Below are positions 55,638-64,000 of a stretch of DNA of 64,000 bases, one piece after another; positions within the stretch are counted from its first letter, which is position 1, and every line of letters starts with the position of its first letter. The position numbers and the translations under genes are program-made. The notes beneath the pieces are model-generated. The model saw only the letters and a list, made by a program, of their open reading frames with translations. It ran no database searches and had not been told where the DNA came from. The DNA comes from Bauldia sp. (GTDB taxonomy: Bacteria > Pseudomonadota > Alphaproteobacteria > Rhizobiales > Kaistiaceae), in the NCBI GenBank assembly GCA_026126025.1, contig JAHCJZ010000006.1:161575-225574 (forward strand). The letters are read 5' to 3'.

Positions 55638-56738
55638 CTATTCGGCGCGCACCATCCGGCCGGCAACCCATTGATGCATTGCCCATCCCGGCAGCGTCAT
55701 GTCGCCATTGGCGGTGAAGCCGACCGCGCCGACGACGGTGTCGAAGCTGTTCGCCGCGATGGCGGCGCTGACGGCGCCGAAGTCGAAGGCGCCGACCGCC
55801 TCGACCGCGCCCGCCCAGACCTCGACGGCCGCGAAGGCATAGAGCGCGGCGAGCGACGCGGCGCCGCCGCCAGCCTCGATCGCGGCGATAGCGCGGGCGG
55901 CGTCCGGGCCTGCGGGATTGCGGAGATAGGCGAAGACCGTCCCGTCCGCGGCGGCGCCGGCCGCCTCCACGAAGCCCGGGTCGGCCGCGGTGTCGCCGGC
56001 GACCAGCGCCGCGCCGAGCCGGCTCTCGCTCAGCGCGGCAGCGAAGGCGGCAAGGTCGGCTGGATCGGCCGCGACGAAGACGGCGCCGACATTGCGGAAC
56101 GAGATGCGTTCGAGAAGCTCCTCCGTCCGCGGATTGGCGCTGGAGAAGGTGTCGACGAGCGCCGGCTCGATGCCGAGCGCGGTCAGTTCCGCCCGGACGG
56201 CGTCGGCGAGCTTGCTGCCATAGGCGGTGTCGTCGTCGAACACCGCCAGCGGGATGTCGCCATAGGTCGCGGCTAGATAGTCCGCGATCGCCGCCGGCTG
56301 GCCGTCCTCGCGCGGGAAGAGGCGGAAGACGCCGGGACTCGGCCGGTTCTCGGTGAAGGCGGGGTCCGGCGCCCCCGGCGCGATGAGGATGATCTCCGAC
56401 GCAGCGTAGATCTGCGCCGCCGCGATTGCCGGCCGCGAGCAGAGGTGTCCCACGACCAGCACCGCCCCCGCCGCCTGGATGCGCGATGCTGCGCCCTGCG
56501 CAGTTTCGACGTTGCAGCGGTCGTCCTCGATGTCGAGCATGACGATCTCGCCGAGCACGCCGCCGGCAAGGTTCAGCTCCGACACTGCGGCCTCGACGCC
56601 GGCGCGAATCTCCGCGCCGAGCGGCGCCAGCGGGCCGGAGAGCGGCGCGGCGATGGCGATCGTCACCTCGGCCCGCGCCGGAACTGCGGCGAGGCTGGCC
56701 GCGGCAGACAGCGCGAGAATCGCAGCGGCACGCCTCAT
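55638..56738 (-). CDS. Orphan branched-chain amino-acid-type substrate-binding protein
   Basis: The 366-residue periplasmic protein is of the LivJ/Peripla_BP_6 class: signal peptide (1-23, ARAEV), then IAIAAPLSGPLAPLGAEI, GVLGEIVMLDIEDDRCN and AYGSKLADA. No permease or ATPase gene is within reach. Its ATG overlaps the stop codon of the uracil-DNA glycosylase gene by four bases, so the two are translationally coupled. The ligand is unknown, and its channel must be encoded elsewhere or the protein may act as a sensor. Confidence 0.85.
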   Translation of the reverse strand: MRRAAAILALSAAASLAAVPARAEVTIAIAAPLSGPLAPLGAEIRAGVEAAVSELNLAGGVLGEIVMLDIEDDRCNVETAQGAASRIQAAGAVLVVGHLCSRPAIAAAQIYAASEIILIAPGAPDPAFTENRPSPGVFRLFPREDGQPAAIADYLAATYGDIPLAVFDDDTAYGSKLADAVRAELTALGIEPALVDTFSSANPRTEELLERISFRNVGAVFVAADPADLAAFAAALSESRLGAALVAGDTAADPGFVEAAGAAADGTVFAYLRNPAGPDAARAIAAIEAGGGAASLAALYAFAAVEVWAGAVEAVGAFDFGAVSAAIAANSFDTVVGAVGFTANGDMTLPGWAMHQWVAGRMVRAE

Positions 56739-57532
56739 GCGGAGCCGTCCAGCGCGGCCTTCAGCGCCATCAGGTCGCGCCAGGCGAGCCGCTTGTGGAG
56801 CGGCTGGCGAAGGAGGTAGGCGGGGTGGAGCATCGCCATGGCGCGGATGGTGCGGGTGCCGGTGTCGTAGGTCCGCCATTTGCCGCGAAGCCGCAGGATG
56901 CCCTCGCTGGTCTCGAACAGCTCGTGGGTCGCCGCGCCGCCGAGGCAGACCAGGAAATCGGGGTTGGAGAGCTCGATCTGGCGGCGGATGAACGGCCGGC
57001 AGGACGCGGTTTCCTGCGGCGTCGGCGTGCGGTTTCCCGGCGGGCGCCACGGCACGACATTGGCGATATAGACCGAGGTCCGGTCGAGCCCGATCGCCGC
57101 CAGCATGCGGTCGAGGAGCTGGCCGGAGCGGCCGACGAAGGGGAGGCCCTGGATGTCCTCGTCGCGGCCCGGCGCTTCGCCGACCAGCATCACCCGGCTC
57201 CCCGGCGTGCCGTCGGCGAAGACGAGATTGGTCGCGGTAAGACGGAGGTTGCAGCCCTCGAACGCCGCCAGCGCGTCGCGGAGCGCCTCCAGCGTGGGCG
57301 CGGTCCGGGCGACGGCCGCGGCCTGGCGTTCGGCTTCTTCCGGCGTGCCCGCCGCGACGGCCGGCGGCGGGGCCGGCGCGGCGGCAGACCTGGCGGCGGG
57401 GTCGGGCTTCCGCACCGGCGCGGCGAAGCGGTCGTTGGGCTCCTCCGAGATCACCGCGTCGACGCCCATCGCGGCGTACCATTCGACGACGGCGCGGATC
57501 GCGGCGGGAGCGGGCGGCACAGGTTCGGTCAT
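56735..57532 (-). CDS. Family 4 uracil-DNA glycosylase-like protein
   Basis: The 265-residue protein has motif A GEAPGRDEDIQGLPFVGRSG (118-137), the NVVPWRPPGNRTPTP block and motif C HPAYLL. These define family 4 uracil-DNA glycosylases, which remove uracil from DNA. The 80-residue N-terminal extension is Ala/Pro-rich. Of the four Fe-S cysteines, Cys 94, 178 and 196 are present, but the second position is Arg 97 (CNLR). The cluster may have another ligand or be labile. I recall similar losses in alphaproteobacterial members. Confidence 0.88.
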   Translation of the reverse strand: MTEPVPPAPAAIRAVVEWYAAMGVDAVISEEPNDRFAAPVRKPDPAARSAAAPAPPPAVAAGTPEEAERQAAAVARTAPTLEALRDALAAFEGCNLRLTATNLVFADGTPGSRVMLVGEAPGRDEDIQGLPFVGRSGQLLDRMLAAIGLDRTSVYIANVVPWRPPGNRTPTPQETASCRPFIRRQIELSNPDFLVCLGGAATHELFETSEGILRLRGKWRTYDTGTRTIRAMAMLHPAYLLRQPLHKRLAWRDLMALKAALDGSA

Positions 57533-57564
57533 CGCGAAGGACTAGCCCGGCGCGGCGCCATGAC

Positions 57565-58356
57565 TCAATCGTCCCCGCCGTGGCGGCGGAGGAACTCCAC
57601 CAGTACGGCATTGAAGACGTCCGGCGATTCCAGGTTGTGGAGATGCGCGCCCGGCATCGGCTGGAGCTCCGCGCCGAGGCGCGCCGCGAGCTCCGCGACC
57701 CGCTCCGCGGGCACGCCGGCGTCGCTCTCGCCCGGTAGGAACAGCAGCGGGAGCGCCACGGAGGGGAGGCCGGTCATGTCGAAGCTGCGTAGCGCGGCGC
57801 AGCAGGCGGCGTAGCCCTCCACCGGCGTTGCGGCGATGACCCGGCGGATGCGCTCGACCGTCTCCGGCTCGAGCTCGCGGAAGGGCGCGGTGAACCAGCG
57901 GGCGACCGTCGTCTCCGCGAGTGCGTCCATCCCCGCGCTCCGCGCAGTGGCGATGCGCTCGTCCCACAGCACCGGCGTGCCGAAGCGGTCGAGCGACGAG
58001 GCGAGGACCATCGCGCGGAACCGCGTCGGCGCGTTCGCCGCCAGCCAGAGGCCGACGCCGCCGCCGAGCGAGGCGCCGCAGAGATAGGCGACGCTCGCCT
58101 CCGCCGCGTCGAGCACGGCGAGCGCGTCGGCGCCGAGCGTCGCGACGGTCGTCTCGCCCGGCTGCACCGTCGAGCGGCCATGGCCGCGCATGTCGTAGCG
58201 GATGATCCGGAAGCGGGCGTTCAGGGCCTCGACCTGCGGGTTCCACATCGTGTGGTCGGCGCCGAGGGCGTGGATCAGGAGCAGCGCCGGCTGCTCGGAG
58301 CGCCCTTCGATTTCGGCATGGAGCGCGACGCCGTCGGCGGTCATCACTGTGGTCAT
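57565..58356 (-). CDS. Alpha/beta hydrolase, 3-oxoadipate enol-lactonase-like
   Basis: The 263-residue protein is of the PcaD/haloperoxidase-like group: LLIHALGADHTMW, IIRYDMRGHGRS, nucleophile Ser 96 in CGASLGGG and the catalytic His in PGAHLHNLE. Enol-lactone hydrolysis in the beta-ketoadipate pathway is the nearest named activity. No other pca genes are in view, so the substrate is open. It lies 32 bases from the glycosylase gene on the same strand. Confidence 0.83.
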   Translation of the reverse strand: MTTVMTADGVALHAEIEGRSEQPALLLIHALGADHTMWNPQVEALNARFRIIRYDMRGHGRSTVQPGETTVATLGADALAVLDAAEASVAYLCGASLGGGVGLWLAANAPTRFRAMVLASSLDRFGTPVLWDERIATARSAGMDALAETTVARWFTAPFRELEPETVERIRRVIAATPVEGYAACCAALRSFDMTGLPSVALPLLFLPGESDAGVPAERVAELAARLGAELQPMPGAHLHNLESPDVFNAVLVEFLRRHGGDD

Positions 58357-58494
58357 CGCGTCACCGGCCTGTTAGCAGCCCGCGGGCGTTGCTGCCAAAG
58401 TTCAATGAAATGAGCATTTTAACCAGCGCGGTCGTTGAATCGGCGTGGGCGTCATAGGACGCTCGGCACCGTAACGAAACCTCTGGACCGATGC

Positions 58495-58767
58495 ATGCCG
58501 ATTCCGTCACATTCGCTGCTCCGCTTCGAGGGCTACGGCCTCACCACCGCGGAGATCCTCTACCGGATGCCCGATCACCGCGATCTCCTCCAGACCTTCC
58601 TCTGGCAGGATTATGATCTGTCGCCCGGCTTCCCCGCGCTGTCGCGCTTCCTCGCCTACTGGCGCACCGCGCTCGACGGCCCGCTCCATTCCGTGCGGGT
58701 CGCCCATCGCGCGCTGGTCGGCGCCGACGATTTCCGCGTGGCGCGGATCGAATTCGCGCTGAACTAG
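58495..58767 (+). CDS. Usg-family protein
   Basis: The 90-residue protein matches the Usg-like family (PF06233). It has LLRFEGYGLTTAEILYRMPDH, the aromatic LWQDYDLSPGFPAL and the end RVARIEF. The function is unknown; the name comes from a gene near trpF in Pseudomonas-type loci. ATG 58495 (MPIPSH) is chosen over upstream in-frame starts. It diverges from the hydrolase gene, and a family B repeat follows. Confidence 0.85.
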   Translation: MPIPSHSLLRFEGYGLTTAEILYRMPDHRDLLQTFLWQDYDLSPGFPALSRFLAYWRTALDGPLHSVRVAHRALVGADDFRVARIEFALN

Positions 58768-58798
58768 GCGTTTGGCCCGCGCCTTCCGCCACACCCTC

Positions 58799-58881
58799 GT
58801 CATTCCGGCGAAGGCCGGAATCCAGGGCCGCTTGCGATCGTCCGTCGTGTGGCGCTGGACCCCGGCCTTCGCCGGGGTGAC
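58799..58881. repeat. Palindromic repeat, family B copy 3
   Basis: Arms gtcattccggcgaaggccgg and cccggccttcgccggggtgac, orientation opposite to copy 1 relative to the variant bases. It fills most of the gap between the convergent usg and Anbu genes. Confidence 0.88.
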
Positions 58882-58928
58882 GAGAAGGGGAAGCGAGGGC
58901 GCCGACCCCGAGCGACGTCCGTGGTTGC

Positions 58929-59681
58929 CTACATGTCCTGCCCGTAGGGCGGCGGGGGGATAGCCTGGTGGGCGGCGCGGAGGGCTTCGGACCAGCTGTT
59001 GCGCAGCTTCGCATAGTACGGGTCCGCGGCGTCGACGCGGTGGGCGAGCGCGATCCTGATCTCGTCGCGGCGGATGACGGCGATGTCGATCGGCATGCCG
59101 ACGGCGAGGTTCGACCGCATGGTGGAGTCCATCGAGATCAGGCCGAGCTTCAGCGCGTCGGCGATGGTCGTCTCGGCGGTGATGGCGCGGTCGAGGATCG
59201 GCTTGCCGTATTTGTGCTCGCCGATCTGGAGATAGGGCGTGTCGACCGTCGATTCGATGAAATTGCCGGCGTCGTAGACCATGAAGAGCCGGAGGCGCCC
59301 GCCCCTGATCTGGCCGCCGACGAGGAAGGTGACGTCGAAGCCGGCGGCGTGATGGCCTTCGACCGGGTCGGGGCCGATCATGCGATGCGCCTCGCGCACC
59401 GCGCGCCCGACCAGCTGGGCGCAGCGGAACATCGACGGCACCGTCGTGATCTTCTCGATCTCGTTGGTCTGCGGGTTCTCGAAGCCCTCGGTGAGAAGGC
59501 TGAGCACGGTCTGGCTGGTGGCGAGGTTGCCGGAGGTCGCCACCACGATGGCGCGCTCGCCGGGATAATCGAAGGTGGTGAGCTTGCGGAAGGTCGCGAC
59601 ATTGTCGACGCCGGCATTGGTCCGCGTGTCGCCGATCATCGCGAGACCCTCGCGGGTCAGGATGCCAACGCAATAGGTCAT
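58929..59681 (-). CDS. Anbu-type proteasome-like peptidase
   Basis: The 250-residue Ntn-hydrolase has the Anbu (ancestral proteasome) signature TYCVGILTREGLAMIGDTRT and NAGVDNVATFRK. Thr 2 becomes the N-terminal nucleophile after Met removal. It is larger than HslV and lacks an HslU partner. Anbu proteins form helical or ring assemblies of unknown substrate. The neighbours upstream (transglutaminase, alpha-E, ATP-grasp) are its standard operon partners. ATG 59681 gives the required N-terminal MT. Confidence 0.93.
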   Translation of the reverse strand: MTYCVGILTREGLAMIGDTRTNAGVDNVATFRKLTTFDYPGERAIVVATSGNLATSQTVLSLLTEGFENPQTNEIEKITTVPSMFRCAQLVGRAVREAHRMIGPDPVEGHHAAGFDVTFLVGGQIRGGRLRLFMVYDAGNFIESTVDTPYLQIGEHKYGKPILDRAITAETTIADALKLGLISMDSTMRSNLAVGMPIDIAVIRRDEIRIALAHRVDAADPYYAKLRNSWSEALRAAHQAIPPPPYGQDM

Positions 59682-59767
59682 GCCCGATCGTCCCAATCCC
59701 CTCTGCCGGCGCAGCACTCTTTCCGGTCGCACGGCCCGCCGCAACCGCAATCCGCAATCGGTTCACA

Positions 59768-60580
59768 TCAGCGCGGCCCGCCATCCTCGACGCGGATGCG
59801 GACCTCAAGGGTTTCGTCCGCGCCGCCATAGCGCGTTCCGCGCACCGGGGCGGCGTTGAGGTAGTCGAGGCCGACGGCGATCCGGGCATAGGCGTCGGTC
59901 GCGGAGATGCCGTTGGTCGGGTCGAAGCCCACCCAGCCGAGATCGTCGACCAGCGCTTCCGCCCAGCCATGGCCGGCGTCCTGCGCGGTGGTGTCGGGGC
60001 GGTAGAGATAGCCGCTGACATAGCGCGCCGGGATGCCGAGGTGGCGCGCGGCGGCGATGAAGATGTGCGCGAAGTCCTGGCAGACGCCGTGGCCGAGGGC
60101 GAAGGCGCTGGCGGCCGCCGTTTGCGCATCGGTCGGCCCGGTGTCGAAGGTCATGCGTTCTTTCACGGCGGCGGCGAGGGTGTGGAGGAGGGCGAGGCGG
60201 TCGCCTTCGGGCGCCGCGGCCGCCCGCGCGAAGTCGCGGATCGCGGCGTCCGCCAGCGTCAGCGGCGTGTCGCGGAGGAACACCGCCGCGGGAAAGCGCT
60301 CGACCTGGCCGCGGATCACGCCGGCGGTGTCCTCGGTCTCGATCGTGCCGGTCGCGGAGATGGTGAGCGACTCCAGCGGGCCGGGCAGGGTGAAGCTGTG
60401 GACGGTGTTGCCGAAGGCGTCGGTCGCCCGTCGCATGCGGGCGTCGCGGTCGATCTCGACGCGCCAGCCCACGACGTACTGGCCGTCATGGCCGCGCGGC
60501 GTCAGCCGCAGGGTCTGGATCGCCGAGCTTGCCGGCGTGCCGTAGCGGTAGATCGTCTCGTGGGTGACGGCGAGGCGCAT
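59768..60580 (-). CDS. Transglutaminase-like cysteine peptidase of the Anbu operon
   Basis: The 270-residue protein has an N-terminal beta-sandwich (Bact_transglu_N: VTHETIYRYGTP, LRLTPR) and a transglutaminase core with Cys in GHGVCQDFAH, His in AGHGWAEA and Asp in GFDPTNG. It may cut or crosslink peptides, perhaps the product of the ATP-grasp enzyme. It is cytoplasmic, without signal peptide. It follows the alpha-E gene with a one-base gap. Confidence 0.92.
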   Translation of the reverse strand: MRLAVTHETIYRYGTPASSAIQTLRLTPRGHDGQYVVGWRVEIDRDARMRRATDAFGNTVHSFTLPGPLESLTISATGTIETEDTAGVIRGQVERFPAAVFLRDTPLTLADAAIRDFARAAAAPEGDRLALLHTLAAAVKERMTFDTGPTDAQTAAASAFALGHGVCQDFAHIFIAAARHLGIPARYVSGYLYRPDTTAQDAGHGWAEALVDDLGWVGFDPTNGISATDAYARIAVGLDYLNAAPVRGTRYGGADETLEVRIRVEDGGPR

Positions 60581-60581
60581 G

Positions 60582-61526
60582 TCAGCTGAGATATTGCTCG
60601 GCGACCGCGGCGCCCAGCCGGCCGTTCTGGTCGATGAAATCGATCAGCGATTCATGGAGGCCGCGCTGGAAGATCTGTGTGATGTCGACATTGGCGAGCC
60701 CGGTGCGGATCGACCGGGCGAGGCGCTGCGCCGGACCCTGCCGGCCATAGGCGCGCGCGATCAGGTCGAGGGTCTCGACGATGGAGTCGTAGCAGCTGGC
60801 GAGCGAGCGCGGCATCTGGGCGTTGAGCATCAGGAGGTCGGCGACCAGCCAGGGCTTGAGGCTTTCGCGGTACACCCAATGATAAGCGGTGACGGCGGAA
60901 ACGGTTCGCAGGATCGACGACCACTGGAAATAATCGAGGCTGCCGCCGACCTGCGCGTTCTCGGGCAGGAGGACGTGATACTTCACGTCGAGGATGCGTG
61001 CGGTGCTGTCGGCGCGCTCGATCATCACGCCGAGCTTGAAGAACCAGTAGGCGTCGGTCCGCAGCATCGTGCGGTAGGCCGAGCCGTCGAGGCGCAGCGC
61101 CGCCTCCTTCACGAAGCTGAGGAAGGCGTCGAGCCCGGCGCGGTCGAACGCCTTGCCGCGATCGAACTTCCGCAGGTCGAGCCAGGCGCCGTTGATCGCC
61201 TCCCACATCACGGCGGTCAGCGCCGAGCGCACCGCGCGGGCGTTCGACCGCGCGGTTTCGAGGCACATGCGGATGCTCGACGGGTTGGCTTTCGAAAAGC
61301 CGAGATAGTCGACGACCGTCACCGCGTTCGCTTCCGGGTAGAGCGTGCGGAACTCGGCGAGCTTGCCGGTGGCGGAGACGGCCGATTCCCATTCGTTCGA
61401 GGAGCCGGCATACGCGACCGGCATGGCGGTGAGGCGGTTCGCGGCGTCGAGGATGCGCGCGCTGTTGTCGGCGCGCTCGATATAGCGCGCCAGCCAGTAG
61501 AGATTGTCGGCGGTCCGGCTCAGCAT
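60582..61526 (-). CDS. Alpha-E domain protein
   Basis: The 314-residue all-helical alpha-E protein (COG2307) starts LSRTADNLYWLARYIERAD and has a matching internal FFKLGVMIERAD block, which suggests an internal duplication. It has no known fold-based activity but always accompanies the circularly permuted ATP-grasp and transglutaminase genes. It lies ten bases after the ATP-grasp gene and is evidently cotranscribed. Confidence 0.92.
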   Translation of the reverse strand: MLSRTADNLYWLARYIERADNSARILDAANRLTAMPVAYAGSSNEWESAVSATGKLAEFRTLYPEANAVTVVDYLGFSKANPSSIRMCLETARSNARAVRSALTAVMWEAINGAWLDLRKFDRGKAFDRAGLDAFLSFVKEAALRLDGSAYRTMLRTDAYWFFKLGVMIERADSTARILDVKYHVLLPENAQVGGSLDYFQWSSILRTVSAVTAYHWVYRESLKPWLVADLLMLNAQMPRSLASCYDSIVETLDLIARAYGRQGPAQRLARSIRTGLANVDITQIFQRGLHESLIDFIDQNGRLGAAVAEQYLS

Positions 61527-61536
61527 GGGACGGCCG

Positions 61537-62955
61537 TCATGCGTCGAGCACCCAGGTGTCCTTCGTACCGCCGCCCTGGCTGGAGTTGACCACCAGCGAC
61601 CCCTCGCGGAGCGCGACGCGGGTGAGGCCGCCGGGCACCACCCGGATGCGGTCCGCGCCGGCAAGCACGAAGGGCCTGAGGTCGACATGCCGCGGGGCGA
61701 TGCCGCTGTCGACGAAGGTGGGGGAGGTCGAGAGGGCGAGGGTCGGCTGGGCGATGAAGTCGGCCGGATTGGCGGCGATCTTCTTGGCGAAGAGGTCGCG
61801 CGTCGCCTTGTCGGCGGCGGGGCCGATCAGCATGCCGTAGCCGCCGGAGCCGGAGACCTCCTTCACCACCAGCTCGTCCAGCCGGTCGAGGACATAGGCG
61901 AGCGCCTCCGGCTCGCGGCAGCGGTGGGTCGGCACGTTGTGGAGGATCGGGTCTTCGCCGAGATAGAAGCGGATCACCTCCGGCATATAGGAATAGACCG
62001 CCTTGTCGTCCGCGACGCCGGTGCCGACGGCATTGGCCAGCGTGACGTTGCCGGCGCGGTAGACGTCCATCAGGCCCGGCACGCCGAGGGTCGAATCTGG
62101 CCGGAAGGTGAGGGGGTCGAGATAGTCGTCGTCGAGGCGGCGATAGAGCACGTCGACGCGCTTCAGGCCCTCCGTGGTGCGCATGTGGACGAAATCGTCG
62201 CGAACGATGAGGTCGCGGCCTTCGACCAGCTCGATGCCGAGCCGGTCGGCGAGGAAGGAGTGCTCGTAATAGGCGCTGTTGTACGGGCCGGGCGTCAGGA
62301 GGGCGACGGTGGGCTCGCTGGGGGCGACGGGCGGCGCGGCCGATTTCAGCGTCGCCAGCAGGAGGTCGGTGTAGTTCTCGACCGGCGCGACGCGGCTGTC
62401 GGCGAAGAGGTCGGGGAAGAGCCGCATCATGACCTCGCGGTTCTCCAGCATGTAGGAGACGCCGGAGGGCGTGCGGACATTGTCCTCCAGCACGTAGAAG
62501 GTGTTCGGATCGACCCGCACGATGTCGATCCCGGCGATCATCACATGGATGCCGTGCGGCAGCTTCATGCCGGCCATCTCCGGCCGGTAATAGGGGTTGC
62601 GGTAGATGAGTTCCTGCGGAACGACGCCGGCCTTCATGATCTCGCCCGGCCCGTAGATGTCGGCGAGGAAGGCGTTGATGGCGCGCACGCGCTGGCCGAG
62701 GCCGCGCTCCAGCGTCGTCCATTCCGCCTTGGTCAGGATGCGCGGGATGATGTCGAACGGGATGATCCGCTCTTCGGCGTCCGCCGCGCCATAGACCGCG
62801 AAGGTGATGCCGGTGCGGCGGAAGAGGAGCTCCGCCTCGGTGCGCCGCAATTCGAGGATGTCGCGCGGCGTTTCCGACAGCCAGCGCTGGAGGATTTCAT
62901 AGCCGGGGCGGACGGTGCCGTCCCCCAGGGTCATTTCATCGAATGCTGCCGGCAT
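61537..62955 (-). CDS. Circularly permuted ATP-grasp protein (type 2)
   Basis: The 472-residue protein (COG2308) has RRTGITFAVYG, PFDIIPRIL, the nucleotide-site VLEDNVRTPSGVSYMLENR and the C-terminal VKEVSGSGGYGMLIGP and NSSQGGGTKDTWVL. ATP-grasp enzymes form amide bonds through acyl phosphates, so this one may make a peptide or peptide tag. It heads the operon ATP-grasp, alpha-E, transglutaminase, Anbu. Its 5' region (62956-63150) is the divergent promoter shared with the secreted-protein gene. Confidence 0.93.
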   Translation of the reverse strand: MPAAFDEMTLGDGTVRPGYEILQRWLSETPRDILELRRTEAELLFRRTGITFAVYGAADAEERIIPFDIIPRILTKAEWTTLERGLGQRVRAINAFLADIYGPGEIMKAGVVPQELIYRNPYYRPEMAGMKLPHGIHVMIAGIDIVRVDPNTFYVLEDNVRTPSGVSYMLENREVMMRLFPDLFADSRVAPVENYTDLLLATLKSAAPPVAPSEPTVALLTPGPYNSAYYEHSFLADRLGIELVEGRDLIVRDDFVHMRTTEGLKRVDVLYRRLDDDYLDPLTFRPDSTLGVPGLMDVYRAGNVTLANAVGTGVADDKAVYSYMPEVIRFYLGEDPILHNVPTHRCREPEALAYVLDRLDELVVKEVSGSGGYGMLIGPAADKATRDLFAKKIAANPADFIAQPTLALSTSPTFVDSGIAPRHVDLRPFVLAGADRIRVVPGGLTRVALREGSLVVNSSQGGGTKDTWVLDA

Positions 62956-63150
62956 GACTCCCCGATGGCTGACGCAACGATCCTAAGGCCCGAGCAAGCC
63001 GGGTGCCAAATGTCGCGGCGGCGGTGGTCAGCCTCTGGGCAGCCGGCCCCGCCGTCACGCGAACTTGCCTGCCATCGGCCTTGCTAATGCCGCGTATCGC
63101 AACAACTATTGCATCCCAGATGCGCGAAAAGCGCGCGTGGAGGATCGGAC

Positions 63151-63969
63151 GTGACGATTGCTCGGCAGTTTGGCGTGGTCGCCTTCGTGGCGGGACTTCT
63201 GGCGCTTTCCGCGGCAGGACCCGCAGCCGCCCAGGAGGCCGACAGCGTCTATCAGGGCGACATCCGCGACATCCGGATCGGCCTCACGGCTGACGATTTC
63301 CCCGACGGCTATTACGACCCGGCGTGCGGCACCAATGGCGGGCCGCCTTCGACGCTCCTCAGCGACTGGACCGATTTCGCGATCTGCCGGCCGGAGCCGA
63401 ACGGGTTCTACGAGGTCTATTTCACCTTCGACGACGAGCTGGCCCAGATGGCGGCGGCGAACCCGATCGCCGGCATGAACGAGTGGGTGCAGAACTGGAG
63501 CGGCACGGTGGTGGCGGGCTTCCCGGTCATCATCTCGGTGCTGTTCGACGACGAGGGCGTGGTGCGCGGCGTTCGCGTCGTCACCGACAGCCGGGCCGGT
63601 CCCGATGCGCGCGGCGATGCGTATCTCTTCCGCATTCCGATCATGCGCCGCTTCGGCGCGGGGGCGTGGGAATGCGTCGACCTGCCGCTGGAGAACGGCG
63701 AGACCCCCGTCGGCAACCTCGCGATCAAGCAGCGCTGCGTGAAGCACTTCCCCGACCGCACCATGGTCATGGAGGCGCATCTCTTCCGCAGGGCCGGCCA
63801 GCGCGGCGTCGATCCCGCGGGCAATGTCGTGCCGGCGGACTTCGACAGCTCGACGCGGCTCGAAATCTGGGATGCCACCGTCTCCGCCGACATCGACTTC
63901 GACGGCGTCCTGGAGGATCTGTCGACCTTCGACCGGCCGCAGGCTCCCCCGCCGGCCAACCCGGGCTAA
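63151..63969 (+). CDS. Secreted protein of unknown function
   Basis: The 272-residue protein has a signal peptide (1-26, AAAQEA) and a mature domain with YYDPACGTNGGPPS, CRPEPNGFYEVYF and a C-terminal Pro-rich tail (PPPANPG). It carries four Cys, likely in disulfides. GTG 63151 with GGAGG seven bases before is a firm start. No family is recognised. It diverges from the Anbu operon. Confidence 0.72.
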   Translation: MTIARQFGVVAFVAGLLALSAAGPAAAQEADSVYQGDIRDIRIGLTADDFPDGYYDPACGTNGGPPSTLLSDWTDFAICRPEPNGFYEVYFTFDDELAQMAAANPIAGMNEWVQNWSGTVVAGFPVIISVLFDDEGVVRGVRVVTDSRAGPDARGDAYLFRIPIMRRFGAGAWECVDLPLENGETPVGNLAIKQRCVKHFPDRTMVMEAHLFRRAGQRGVDPAGNVVPADFDSSTRLEIWDATVSADIDFDGVLEDLSTFDRPQAPPPANPG

Positions 63970-64000
63970 GCGTCACCACCGCGGCTGGCAAGCAGTCCCC

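Overview
The window is a GC-rich chromosomal segment of an alphaproteobacterium, most likely Hyphomicrobiales (Rhizobiales). The lineage call rests on gene families and arrangements, not on a marker tree: DUF3126 directly after cysE, a CHCC zinc-finger protein, the F1-ATPase inhibitor zeta subunit (DUF1476), a PAS_5/PilZ pair, a DUF2336 protein, small PurL with PurS and PurQ, BolA plus CGFS glutaredoxin beside purL, an alphaproteobacterial Zur box, a perfect CtrA box and the rhizobial 'gagcatgat' palindrome. I found no rRNA, tRNA, CRISPR array, transposase, integrase or phage gene. The window is almost all core and lineage-specific genome.

Layout. 1-9.5 kb: partial acyltransferase, fatty-acid desaturase, a membrane lipase-like protein, a 1220-residue surface protein with five DUF11-like repeats and a CtrA site in its promoter, a GIN-domain lipoprotein and an NAD(P)-binding protein. 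9.5-14.5 kb: PadR regulator with paired operator-like palindromes, arfB, a three-gene ABC importer of the TrpXYZ type, and an exported MsrA. 14.5-25.2 kb: FAD monooxygenase, zf-CHCC, hydrolase, cysE, DUF3126, gamma-carbonic anhydrase, periplasmic cysteine peptidase, PilZ and PAS_5 proteins, rhomboid protease, hisI, folE, an IscU-like protein lacking scaffold cysteines, a VOC protein and yidD. 25.3-27.6 kb: a tightly overlapping trio (CDP-glycerol glycerophosphotransferase-like protein, cytidylyltransferase, Stf0 sulfotransferase). This is the best candidate here for an undescribed pathway. 27.8-36.2 kb: thrS, a secreted repeat protein, nitroreductase, DUF2336, nadK, cutA, a hydrolase-fold protein that has lost its catalytic Ser and His, and folD. 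36.5-39.7 kb: zinc uptake locus zur-znuB-znuC / znuA around two Zur boxes, with His-rich segments in ZnuC and ZnuA. 39.8-53.5 kb: a dispersed purine cluster (purL, purQ, purS, purC, purB, all on the minus strand) interrupted by pfp, a tandem pair of secreted beta-propeller genes (the second frameshifted), and secreted proteins of unknown function. 53.6-58.8 kb: rpe, an orphan substrate-binding protein, family-4 uracil-DNA glycosylase, an enol-lactonase-like hydrolase and a Usg protein. 58.9-63 kb: the four-gene Anbu operon (proteasome-like peptidase, transglutaminase, alpha-E protein, circularly permuted ATP-grasp). A secreted protein closes the window.

Four families of short palindromic intergenic repeats punctuate gene ends. 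In three places the repeat supplies or touches the stop codon of a gene, and in one it encodes the C-terminus. Positions and translations are read from the sequence. Family names come from motif recognition without a database search.
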